From Hygrophila difformis (lineage: Eukaryota > Streptophyta > Magnoliopsida > Lamiales > Acanthaceae), in the NCBI GenBank assembly GCA_030278955.1, contig JAOANR010000005.1, positions 34,351,105 to 34,415,104 of the forward strand: a stretch of DNA of 64,000 nt, written 5' to 3'. Positions 42,231 to 52,416 of this stretch are shown one piece after another. The notes under the pieces were generated by a model. The model worked only from the letters and a program-made list of their open reading frames with translations. It did not search any database and had not been told where the DNA came from. The position numbers and the translations under genes were made by a program. Position 1 is the first letter of the stretch. Each line of letters starts with the position of its first letter.

Positions 42231-45200
42231 TGTAATACCCGAGAATTTTGTCACATAAATAAATAAATAAAAGATGAAATCAGAAATGAAATTTAATTCA
42301 AAAAAAGGAATTAAAGTTCCAAGAGCCGTGAAAGTCAAAGGTAATTTAATTGAACAAATTGTTGTGCGGGAACCCAATACAAATGGACTCAATATTTCGA
42401 ATATGAAATTAAATTGAGATCCGAATAAAATTAAGATAGGAAATTGGAGCCCAAAAATAGCCCGAAAATCGAAGCCTAAGAACATAGAAGGATAAAAGTT
42501 CGAAAGAGAGAAGAAAAGGCCCGACGGATCGCACGACCCGGCCCGGAGCGAAGTCCTGGCCAAGGCCACGCGGTTGCCACCCAGGGCGGCCCATTTCCCG
42601 CGCCACGGGCGCGCCAGCCAGCAGAAACGCCCCATGCGAGATTCACTCACCCGATTTCGGATTTTTCGAGTCGGTTGCTTACCTTTCGGCCCAAGACTCA
42701 CCATATCTGATCTTGGCCGAACCCTAAGACCCTAGACTCTATAAGTAACCCCCTAAATCAGCCGTATGCCCTTTTTCACCTCTTTACGACTTCCATACTG
42801 AAAACCCTAATTCTAAGACGTTGGAGGCAAGGAGACAGCGAAGGAGGCAGTGTCGGACGAACTCGGAGACTCCCAGGCATAGAGGAAACGTGTGGTAAGG
42901 TGTACATCAATAGTTTAACTTTCAAAATTCAATTTCAAACCCTAACTTGGCGTATTTTCACATTTCAACCATGATTCGGAACAAGAGAAGGAGTACGAAG
43001 GATTTCGGGAGACAACCGGTGAACACGAGGCCACGACTTCGAATCGGAGAGCCGTAGATCCATTTCACGTAAGTTGATCCTTACTTACGGTTGATGGTGG
43101 CTAAAATGTAACCCGAACATAAAGATCTATCAAGAAACCCCATAAAATCTGTTAAAATGAAATTTCACGCGTGCAGCGTTAGTATTCGAATTTTTCAGAC
43201 CCTTTAACATGCTCAAACGGAAAAACACAAAACATAAAAAGTGTTCCTAAGACTCTGATCTATGTCATGTAAAAATTTCATAATTTGTTTTTAAGTTTTA
43301 ATCCCTGAAATCTGACCCGGATTAACCTGCAACAAAATCGGATATTGGAATGGTGACAGATTTAGTTCTTGAACTTGTTGGCTATTTTGACACTAGATCT
43401 AGGCCGAAATAGGACCTGAGTTGAACATGAAATTTGTAGATCTATGAGTCGTGAAGCACCTTGTAAAATTTCATAAATTTTAGTCGAGATTTGAACCTCA
43501 AAATTTGAACCGAACTAATCTGCATTTTCTTCGAACTTATAAAAGCTGACAGAATTGGTTTTTGAACTTGACCCAATTTTTCATAACTGATCCAATTGGA
43601 TTTTATAATACCCGAGAATTTTTCAACATAAAATAAATACAATAAATAAATAAATACAATAAATAAATAAGTGCAATAAATAAATAAATACAATAAATAA
43701 ATAAATACAACAAATAAATAAATAAAGGTAAGGGAGTGAGAAATGAAATTTAACTTAAAAAGGAAATAAAGGAATTTAATTAAATAAAAGGAATTAAATA
43801 AAGATAAATAAATTGTTACACGGGTACCCGACACCAATGAACTCGAAAACTCGAGTCCAAACATAAATTTAGATCCAAGGGAAATGACGATACGGAATAG
43901 GAACCCGAAGATGGCCCGGAAATCGGAATCCGGGAGCATAGAGGGATAGAAGTCCGAAAGAGAGGAGGAAAAGCACGACGGATCGCACAACCCGCCCGGA
44001 CCGAAGTCCAGGCGTGGGCCACGCGGTGGCCGCGCGGTGAAGGGCCAAACGGCGCGCCACGACCGCGCCAACGGACATATTCGCCGGTTGCGAGATTCAC
44101 TCGCCCGAATCCGGATTTTTTGGCTTCAGTTGTATTCCTTTCAGCTCAAGACTCACCAAGGCCGACTTGGGACGTCCCCTAGGTCCCTCGTATCTATAAA
44201 TATCCCTCCTACTCGATCCCGAACCCCTTTTCAAACTTTCCATACTTTCTATACTCCAAACCCTAGATCCGGAAGTCGTCGGAGGCACCAAAACCGAGCA
44301 AGAGACTGTCACGGACGAAATTTGGGACGCCAATGTCGTGGTAAGTTCTGGTCCATTCAATCTTTTACGTTCTCAATCCGAAAATGGATTCTAACTTAGT
44401 TTCTTTCCTCTCTACACCCCGAATCGGATGTAGAACGAAGAACCCGACGAACCGAGGAGATAAACGGTGGACTGGAAGCCACGCCTCCAAAATCGACGTT
44501 CCCGGACGACTGGAAATCTGTAAGTTGACATTACATGGTTTTGGGAGTAATTAAAACACTTAAATCTAAAAGCTTAAACAAGAGTTTCGAAAATCTGTCA
44601 ATGTGAGATTTTTACCGGCGCAGTGACTTTGTACGATTTTTCCGAACCCTTAAAATTCTTCAAACGAGAAAACTTAAAACACAAGAAACGTTCCTAAAGC
44701 TTAGATATATCTCCTGTAAAATTTTCAGAATTTTTCGTGATGATTTGGTATCTGAAATCAACCCGGAACCGGACTGTTTAAATTTGAATCTTGAATTTTT
44801 TGACAGAACTTAGGTCTGAACTTGTAGGCATTTTTGACTTGGGTTCTAGGCCGATTTAGATCTTTATCCGAACATAAAAGTTGTAGATAATTGTCTTAAG
44901 AAGGTCTCTCTGAAATTTCATTAAATTTGGAGTTAATTTGCTATGGTAGATCTCGAAATTTTGGAACTGCTGTACATGGAATTCGGACAGATTAATGATA
45001 TGACGAAAATTGATGTTTTTGACCTGTTTTTGTAACTCGGATCGAAAAAGTTAAAACACGAAAGTTGTTCATCTCGGTGTTTTCGAGTCAGTGGTAAATT
45101 TTCAGAATTTTTGGACTTGAATCTGATTTTAAATTAATTTTAGAGTAAACAGCGGTTTACCAGAGTCAAATCTTGAAATCTGGTTGAAACGATGAAATTA

Positions 45201-47452
45201 GCCTTTAAGGTTGAAACGAGTTGAAATCCTTTTAAATAAATTAAGTGAAATCAGAATTTTTGAAATAAATCGCCTTACAAACTTGATAAATTAAAATTAG
45301 GGGTGCTGCAGAGTGCTCCCTAACTGCTTCACTTCGTGCCTTTATGGACGATGGTGACCCCGCGCGAAAATTGAGATATGATATTGCCAAAACGACATGA
45401 GATATAGGGCCTACACTCTCGAGAATGTCCACATGGATTTTCCGAGGCTCTGGAGTGGTACTGGGTATGGTGGATACAGTTGCGGCCGCCGGGCTACCGG
45501 CAAAACTTGTCGAGATTGCGAAGCAATCGTGAAATACTTGAAATCACTAAATCTGGGATGTGAAATGGGTTGTTACATAGGGCCATGAATTAAATTATGC
45601 AAATTGGATGGTTAGTTAAATTAAATTGAGTTGCTTATGATATATTATTATCATGTTTTTATGTAAATATTAAATTAATGGCTTTTAAACCCAACGATCA
45701 TGCATGTGTTAACTTACTCAGCAAGTTGTGCTGACCAAACTGTTTATTTTTCCTTTTCCTTACAGAGTATGTGGAATGAACATGAGCACGTTCATGCATG
45801 GGGGAAATTTTATTTTGGGAAACTTTATTTTTTTTAAATTCTTGCATTAGACTATAGAATAAACGGGCCTGTTTAACCCGTGTTTTGACCATGTCGGTCC
45901 TATTTACATTTCCGCTGCAACATTATACTTGAATATTATTTCCGCTGCATTATGATATTATTACTTTCGAATTTATACTGTGTGGGATGTTTGCAAATGT
46001 TTTGAATCTTTTTAAATACCGAAATACCTAGCCTTGCATCTCTTTAGTAAGCCGAAGAAACCGTGTCTTGCTAGAGAGATGTGGCGGTGACATCCCGACC
46101 TGGTTGACAAAAAACCGGGGTGTTACAGATTTAGACTTTGATATCTAAACGAAAGTTGTAGAAATTGTGTTAAGATTGTGCCTGTAAAATTTCAGAGCTT
46201 TTGAAGTTCATTCGATATATCGAAAAAACGATTTCCTAAACTGTGACAAGTCTGAATCCGGACAGAATATGATTTCGCAAAAGATCTTTGAATTCGACTT
46301 GCTTTCTCACTTCCTTTTGAAAAACTTAAAACACGAAACTTGTTCGTTACAGTGTTTTTGAGCTACTGTGGAATTTTCATATTTTTCTACCCTGAAATGA
46401 ATTTTTTAATGCGAATGGCGCGGACAGCAACCATGTGAAAGTTATATTTTGAGGAAATTGCGAAAATTTGGAAAAGTGTCTTTTCAAAACAAACAAACGA
46501 ATCTCCTATTGAAAAATAAAACACCGCTTTTCAAAATCCCCTTACGGCTTGATTAAAAACATATTAGTGGGTGAGAGCTCTGCATGGTGCCCTCCTAACT
46601 GCGTCGTGCCTAAATGGACGATGGTGTTAAATATGAGAAATTATGCCAATACGACGAGATATATGGGGCCTACACTCTCGGGAGTATCCGTATGGGTTTC
46701 CCGAGGCTCCAGAGTGGTACTGGGTATGGCGGATTTGGCTACGGTCAACTGTTACTTGAAATATGGTTGAGATTGCGCTGCAATCGAGAAATACCTAATC
46801 TTGAAGTAACGGGGAGATTAAAAGACTTAGAGCTACTTTTTATTTAAATTAGTTTTAAATTATGTCCTTCATTTATTTTAATTTTCAAAGTTATATCATG
46901 ATCATTTGGAATCCATGTGTTTAAATTGTGCAATTTAATATGTTTACCTAGCCGAATTAATTGTGTAGTCTATGAAATCTTGCTAGAGGTAATTCATGTT
47001 TTCTTTAAATTAATCAAAGGCTTTGAAACCCCATAACCATATGCTAGGGATTAACTTACTCAGTATTTTTATATTGACAACCGTTGTATTTTTCTTTTCT
47101 TTCAGAGTACGAAGAATATGCATGAGCATAAGCATGCATGGGGATGTTTGGGGAAAACATTATTTATTTCTTTCCGTTTATATACATGACTTGCATAACG
47201 GGCTTGCTTAATCCGTGTTTTGGCCATGTTGGCCCATTTACACTCTTTTACATTTCCGCTGCTAGTCAAATAAGTATTACATATGATTTACTATGATATT
47301 CTTAATTTAAAGTATTTATGGGCTTGTTTTAAATATTTTAAATACTGAAATCATAGCCTTGCATATCTCTAGCAAGCTCGAAGAGGTCGTGTCTTGCTAG
47401 GGAGGTGTGGCGGTGACATCCCGGTCTGGGTTATCAAAACCGGGGTGTTACA
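42231..47452 (-). repeat. Outer solo LTR (same family), minus strand
   Basis: The plus-strand ends are TGTAATACCCGAGAATTTT (42231) and AAACCGGGGTGTTACA (to 47452). They are flanked by GTCGG (42226-42230) and GCCGG (47453-47457), a 5-bp duplication with one change. It is interrupted by the inner copy at 43604-46127; without it the length is about 2.7 kb. Confidence 0.8.
43604..46127 (-). repeat. Inner solo LTR nested in the outer one
   Basis: The plus-strand ends are TATAATACCCGAGAATTTTT and AAAACCGGGGTGTTACA, flanked by a perfect 5-bp GATTT (43599-43603, 46128-46132). The first TG is changed to TA. Length 2524 bp. An (AATA)n microsatellite lies at about 43630-43735. Both minus-strand copies have a block beginning near GTGCTCCCTAACTGC / GTGCCCTCCTAACTGC (45312, 46587) where the plus-strand copies have the 28-bp array. 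Confidence 0.85.
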
Positions 47453-47989
47453 GCCGGCTCTTGTGCCGAAATGTCTACAGCACCAAATGCGGCGAATTTC
47501 TCGACAATACTGGCGGCCATGCCAAACCCTAGTTGGACACCTCCAACGCTAGGGGCCTAGGGCAGTCGCCACAGCCACAAGGAGTGGCAATGGCACCTAT
47601 CATTCTGTGTATGCCCATTATGCCTCCTACACAGGCACCATTGATATCACCCGAACTGCTAGCGGATGTGATGCAACAGTATTTCGGGTTCCAGTTGAGG
47701 CCAATGGAGCGGCCTACTTACAGAAAGCCCTGCCCCGATTGGGTGGACACGATGCAGCCCTATCCAAGAGGGTTCAAAATGCCTGAGTTCATTATGTTTA
47801 GGGGCAAACAGATGCGAAGGCGGCCAGACAGAGAGGTTGGCCAAGATTTTTTTTTTTAAAAAAAGAGTATTTCTTTTGTCTCTCTTGCTAAAAAATGTCT
47901 GTTGTTATAAAAAGCTAGAGAAGTCAGCCTCATTTAGAATGTGCATATTTGTCTGAAGGATAATCGAAAAATTGCGCGAGGGAGGCATC

Positions 47990-48334
47990 TGTTGGTCCAA
48001 AAAAAAATTGGCCCAGCCCATATGAATTAGCCTAGTACGCATTGAAATCGGCCCAGCCCATGAGCCGCTACTAGAGTTTGCGCAGGTCTATAAATAAGAC
48101 CTTAAGCGGCCATATCAAAGGGCCTCCAACACACAACTCTCAAAGAGACGCAACTTTTTTTTTTTTTTTTTTTACAGCTTTCTGTACTTTTCATTCCTTT
48201 AGGCTTTCAGTCGAATTTATTGCTTTCTTACAGTTTTTGTTCAATTTATTTACTTCAATTCCAATACTTTTGTAATTCATACAATTGCAATTCAATTCAA
48301 ATTTCTTCTTTTCTCGAGCAATTTTTTAAATACA
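47990..48334 (+). repeat. 3' LTR of the non-autonomous element, just upstream of the PCC13-62-like gene
   Basis: It starts TGTTGGTCCAAAAAAAAATT and has a TATA box CTATAAATAAG at 48088-48098. It points toward the gene whose ATG is at 48520. Confidence 0.75.
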
Positions 48335-48377
48335 AGTAGTTCTACAAGACACAAATAGAGTACTAGTACTAGAAGAT

Positions 48378-48422
48378 ACGTGGCTTGGAAAAGTTGGCCG
48401 ATTCAATTTCGCTCGACACGTG
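48378..48422 (+). promoter_or_regulatory. Two ABRE/G-box motifs upstream of the PCC13-62-like gene
   Basis: ACGTGGC at 48378-48384 and GACACGTGTT with the palindrome CACGTG at 48417-48422 lie 100-140 bp before the ATG. Such ACGTG motifs bind bZIP factors of ABA and drought signalling in plants, which fits a desiccation-related gene. Function is inferred from motif and context only. Confidence 0.6.
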
Positions 48423-48519
48423 TTCAAGAACCTTCATCCCATACTTATGTAGGCGTCTATAGTTTGAATAATTTGTCAGAATTCGGGTAAACCTTGGATT
48501 TCATCACCATCCAATCATC

Positions 48520-49635
48520 ATGGCATCACTCTCCAATTCCGCCGCGACGATCCTCGCCGTCCTCCACCTCCTCCTCCTGCACTGCTCCGCCGCCAAAAAC
48601 TTACCAACTTCCGATGTGGATCTGCTGGAATTCCCACTGAACTTGGAATACTTGGAGGCCGAATTCTTCGCGTGGGGAGCTTTGGGTCACGGCCTCGACG
48701 CCGCCGCCCCAAATCTCACCCTCGGCGGCCCACCTCCCGTCGGCGCCAAGCAGGCCAACCTCACCAACTTCATCAAAGACATCATCACGCAGTTTGCTTA
48801 TCAAGAATTCGGACATTTGAGGTACCTCAGTAGCACTAATCTTACATCCTCCTCAATTAATTGTCCCCTTAATTAGTTCATATACTTCCTATGACTTATG
48901 CAGGGCGATACAGAACACTGTAAAAGGATTCCCCCGACCGCTCCTTAACCTAAGTGCAGAATCATTCGCAAATGTGATGAACAACGCCGTGGAGACGCCA
49001 CTAAACCCTCCATTCGACCCCTACGCCAATGACCTCAATTATCTCCTCGCATCCTACCTCGTTCCCTACGTCGGACTCACCGGTTACGTCGGAGCAAACC
49101 CCAAACTGAAAAGCCCCATTTCCAGAAAGGTACTACATATTAGACAATATTAATACTAGCAATTATATCAATCGATGGAACTAACAATTAATTTCACTGG
49201 TATTTTTTTCAGTTGGTGGCTGGGCTATTGGGGGTGGAATCAGGACAGGACGCGGTCCTCCGGACATTGCTGTACGCGCGTGCACAGGAGACTGTGAAGC
49301 CCTATAATTACACGGTGGCGGAGTTCACCGACAAGATTTCGAGGCTGAGGAATAAGCTGGGAAACAAGGGCGTGAAGGACGAAGGGATATTAGTGGAAAC
49401 GGAGCAAGGCGCCGAGGGTAAGGTTGCCGGGAACGTGCTGGCGGGCGACGAATACTCGCTGGCGTTCGGCCGGACGCCGGAAGAAGTACTGAGAATTGTT
49501 TACGGCAGCGGGAATGAGGCAGCTCCCGGTGGATTCTACCCCAAAGGCGCGTTCGGACATATTGCAAAGTCGCACCTGAAACAAGCCCCGGGCCCTGAAA
49601 CGGCAACTGAAACCAGCCACCTAACTTGTTATTAA
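48520..49635 (+). CDS. Desiccation-related protein PCC13-62-like, 3 exons, 316 aa
   Basis: Exons 48520-48821, 48904-49129 and 49213-49635 (951 nt with TAA), all with GT/AG borders. The first join is ...HLR-AIQNT and the second ...ISRK-LVAGLLG. The family, named for Craterostigma PCC13-62, is a ferritin-like (Ferritin_2) secreted protein, abundant in drying tissue; its biochemical role is not settled. Visible: signal peptide (hydrophobic 9-21, likely cleavage near HCSA-A, residues 21-25); first helix DLLEFPLNLEYLEAEFF (34-50) with E43 and E46; E96-x-x-H99 in YQEFGHLR; a second GVESGQDA (183-190) with Q where classical ferritins have H. The C-terminal third is GGFYPKGAFGHIAKS followed by a short tail. 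Length is close to the roughly 313 aa of the family founder. An LTR ends about 180 bp upstream. Confidence 0.93.
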
Positions 49636-50334
49636 AAGCGAAGAAGGATTTATGATGGAACCAGCCACCAACTGAAACCTGAGACACACCTTGTGGGTTG
49701 TATTTATAGTGATGGAAAATTTCTAGTCGAAGGTGGTTTATTACATGTTTGAATAAATATTAGTATAAATTTGGAACAATTTTCAGTTTCATTTTCATTT
49801 TTTTTTTTCATTTACAGTTGTGGGCCACAGTTTTTCATTTCTTTTTTCTTTCAACTTGTTTGGGGTTACGACCTTGATGAGGCAAATTTCCAGTGTTCAG
49901 AGATTGTAGTTAATTTTTAAAATACTAATAACTTCTAAAATTGAAAAACTGATCAGATTATTAAATAGTTGTTGATAATTAGAAGTATCTAGTATAAATT
50001 TCAAAAATTTAGAGCTAGTACAAATTTAAAAAGTTTTTAAAAATATAAATGTATTCCATACGGATTTTTTAAAAAAAATATTAAAAAGTTACATAGGTTT
50101 TTAAGAATCTATGTTCTCGGTATATTTGAATAGATTTTCTTGAAAAATATAACTATACAAAATTTCTTATAATAACCAAAGATTTATAGAGATTCTATAT
50201 AAAAGCAGCCAAATTCAACATATAATATCTATAAGTTAGTCAACTTTATATGAAGTCTATTCATAAATTTTCTAAATCTACTGACCGTATTAAAGTAAAA
50301 AAAAATCGACAAAATTTAAGTTGAATACAAGTTC
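49636..50334. other. 3' UTR and AT-rich spacer
   Basis: The first 200 bp or so are likely the 3' UTR of the PCC13-62-like gene. Beyond about 49900 it is AT-rich without a recognisable gene. Confidence 0.4.
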
Positions 50335-50351
50335 ATTAACTGTGAAATATT

Positions 50352-50531
50352 TTTTCGCGTGTACCGGGTATCCTCAGGTCACATTGGACCCGAGACTAAT
50401 CTTTCGAGGATCTGGTGGGCATTGAAGGGTTGTCTCTCCCAAAGCAGAATTCTACATACACAAAGGCTCGAACCCGAGACCTTTGCTTAAGCTGCCAGAG
50501 CCCCATACCACTCAGGCCAACAGCGTTTGGT
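50352..50531 (-). mobile_element. tRNA-derived SINE (family B) with 17-bp TSD
   Basis: On the minus strand from 50531: A box TGGCCTGAGTGGT (about 50508-50519), then B box TCGGGTTCGAGCC (about 50465-50477), then a tRNA-unrelated body (TGGGAGAGACAACCCTTCAA, GGTCCAATGTGACCTGAGGA) and a short A tail. It is flanked by a perfect 17-bp ATTAACTGTGAAATATT (50335-50351, 50532-50548), the hallmark of LINE-machinery insertion. 180 bp. Different body from the family at 11.6/41.1/60.9 kb. Confidence 0.9.
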
Positions 50532-50691
50532 ATTAACTGTGAAATATTATTAATCATTTAGTCCTTTGTATTTTATTTATTTTTTTTTATCCAATTTCAT
50601 CCTAAACTTTAGCAAAAAAATTTCATCCTAAACTTTCGTTTTATCTCATTCGGTCTTCTTACTTTATGATTTTTGTCCAATAGGTCCAAAT

Positions 50692-51422
50692 CAAGGTTAT
50701 TAAAATCTAGATTTAAATCTTAGGATCTTACGATTTTACGATCCCACAAAGCCAAAACGATCAAGATCTGTATGAGATCTAAATTAGAGTGGGATCTGGA
50801 TAAGATCTATAGGATCTATACAAGATCTTAAGATCTTTGAACGATCCGATCTCACTCCCTCTTATTTTGCATCTTTTTTCATTTTTCAGTCTTCCATTGT
50901 TTTCCAAAATCCAGATCTAGGGATTTTTGTTTGCATCTCCATCTTACTCGCATCCCCTTCATCTTCCTCTTATAATTCATCTTCTTGTTGTTGACGTCAC
51001 CGTCGATCCCCCTTCTCTTCCTATCGTCGTCCTCGCATCCCCTTCCTCTTTCTACCGCCGCCCTTGTCGTAGCATCCCCTTCCAGCACCCCCTGCTGATG
51101 GAGATCTTAGTCCTAAACCTCCAACCTAGATGGATGATGATTAATCCAATGAGATAGTGGTTGAGAGTGACGAAAATAGGGAAAATTCTAATGACAAATC
51201 CAACCTAGCTCAAGCATCATATCTTAAATGCTCAATTATTATATTTTTTTGCTAGACAAATTATTATTTATTGATATTGGTTATTTTAATTTGCTAATAT
51301 GCAATATTAATATTTTTTTGGTCCTAATTTCGTAGGATCTTAGGATCTGAATACGATCCTACGATCCCGATCTTACAAATGGAAAAACGATCCTACATAA
51401 GATCTAAATTTTGATAACCTTG
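50692..51422. mobile_element. GATC-rich non-autonomous hAT element
   Basis: Ends CAAGGTTATTAAAAT and ATTTTGATAACCTTG. The 8-bp flanks are GTCCAAAT (50684-50691) and GTCCAATT (51423-51430), one mismatch. Inside both ends are many GATC motifs (TTAGGATCTTACGATTTTAC; GATCCTACGATCCCGATC), probably transposase sites. The C/T-rich middle (50880-51120) gives short ORFs without domains. Related to 2125-2791. Confidence 0.7.
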
Positions 51423-51717
51423 GTCCAATTAAATATTTGTGGAGTCTACGCAAAACCCAAATGGTGGATCGTTTCTACCACATGAAAAGCACACATGGAC
51501 AATCCATTTCGAAGTTCGGTCCGTGCTCCAATCTCCCCCCAATCTCCGCTGAATTTAACATCGGTTTAGGTCTAGTGAGGGTCACAATTGCATTTCAGTG
51601 CCATTGGAAGCCCTAAATAGATGTTAAAATTGATGGAGATTGTGCCGGGGTTGGGTTAGTTGGGGAGACTGGGGCATGGTTCTGGCTTTGAAATTGGTTG
51701 TGTCAATCTGTTCCTTT

Positions 51718-52416
51718 TGCCATGGATCGGGATTAGACACAATATTCGATGATGAACAAGATGATGAACATAGATGAACAAGGATGAACTCAAAATGAAA
51801 ATAAAAGGATAGGTTGAGATTTCCTTTACCGAAAGCTTAATCTTGGATCAATGGACACACTAAATGAGCCACGATTCCCTCGATCAACAATCTTCAAGGT
51901 GTCGATACGATCAAGCACATCTCAAGCTTGAAAGGAATTATCCAACAAGGGATGAATTCATGGGTGACCTTTCAAACTAGACATAAACACTCTCCAAGTG
52001 ATTTCAATTATCTTCATTCAAAAGGGTCCATTACAAAGTGTTGGTAATGCCCTATATATAGGCAAACCATATTACATGGAATTAAACAACTTGCTATGTA
52101 AATTAAACAAGTACCAAAGCTACGGAAATAATAAAGTCTAAGTACATCCATAATGTGTTGGTGGTCTTGCTTGTGGGCCTTGAGCTCGTGTGGGTCTCGA
52201 CACTTCTACTTCTTCATTAAGTTCCTTGGCCCAACATCTTCAATTAAACGGATTATCAATCTCGGCCCATTTTTATCCGGGTAGCTCAATTTTTGTTCCC
52301 ACACCTCGGATTCATCGGATAGTATTTTGGCGATGGTGTTGAGGAACCTCTTGGCACGTTGCTTAGAGCAGGGTCCTTCCGGGATGCTAAGTGCTACAGT
52401 TCCGGCTCCCATGCCA
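51718..52416 (-). repeat. 3' LTR of Gypsy copy 2
   Basis: Contains the last codons of gag-pol (stop at 52206-52208). Confidence 0.95.

Larger units (their letters stand above)
41813..47859 (+). pseudogene. Gag-like remnant split by solo LTRs
   Basis: The left piece, 41813-42214, reads MTELMADLMPVLAKHLMVVM followed by a proline-rich stretch. The right piece, about 47453-47859, reads PELLADVMQQYFGF and then KPCPDWVDTMQPYPRGFKMP, a pattern seen before the gag domain of plant Gypsy elements. The frame is broken by the insertion at 42231 and by stops near 47560. It ends before any zinc knuckle or pol domain. Confidence 0.6.
41277..48337 (+). mobile_element. Non-autonomous LTR element hosting a nested solo LTR
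   Basis: The 5' LTR (41277 to about 41640) and the 3' LTR (47990 to about 48334) share their whole length: start TGTT(A/G)GTCCA, middle TCTATAAATAAGACCTTA, end CAATTTTTT. A 5-bp AGTTC lies on both sides (41272-41276, 48338-48342). Without the insert at 42231-47452 the element is only about 1.8 kb, with a short gag-like region and no pol, so it depends on another element. Orientation follows the gag frame. Confidence 0.75.

Noticed and set aside
43442..44071. 209-aa minus-strand ORF in the inner solo LTR
   Set aside because: It spans the LTR boundary and an AATA microsatellite; the sequence is low-complexity (runs of L, F, Y, I) without domain similarity.
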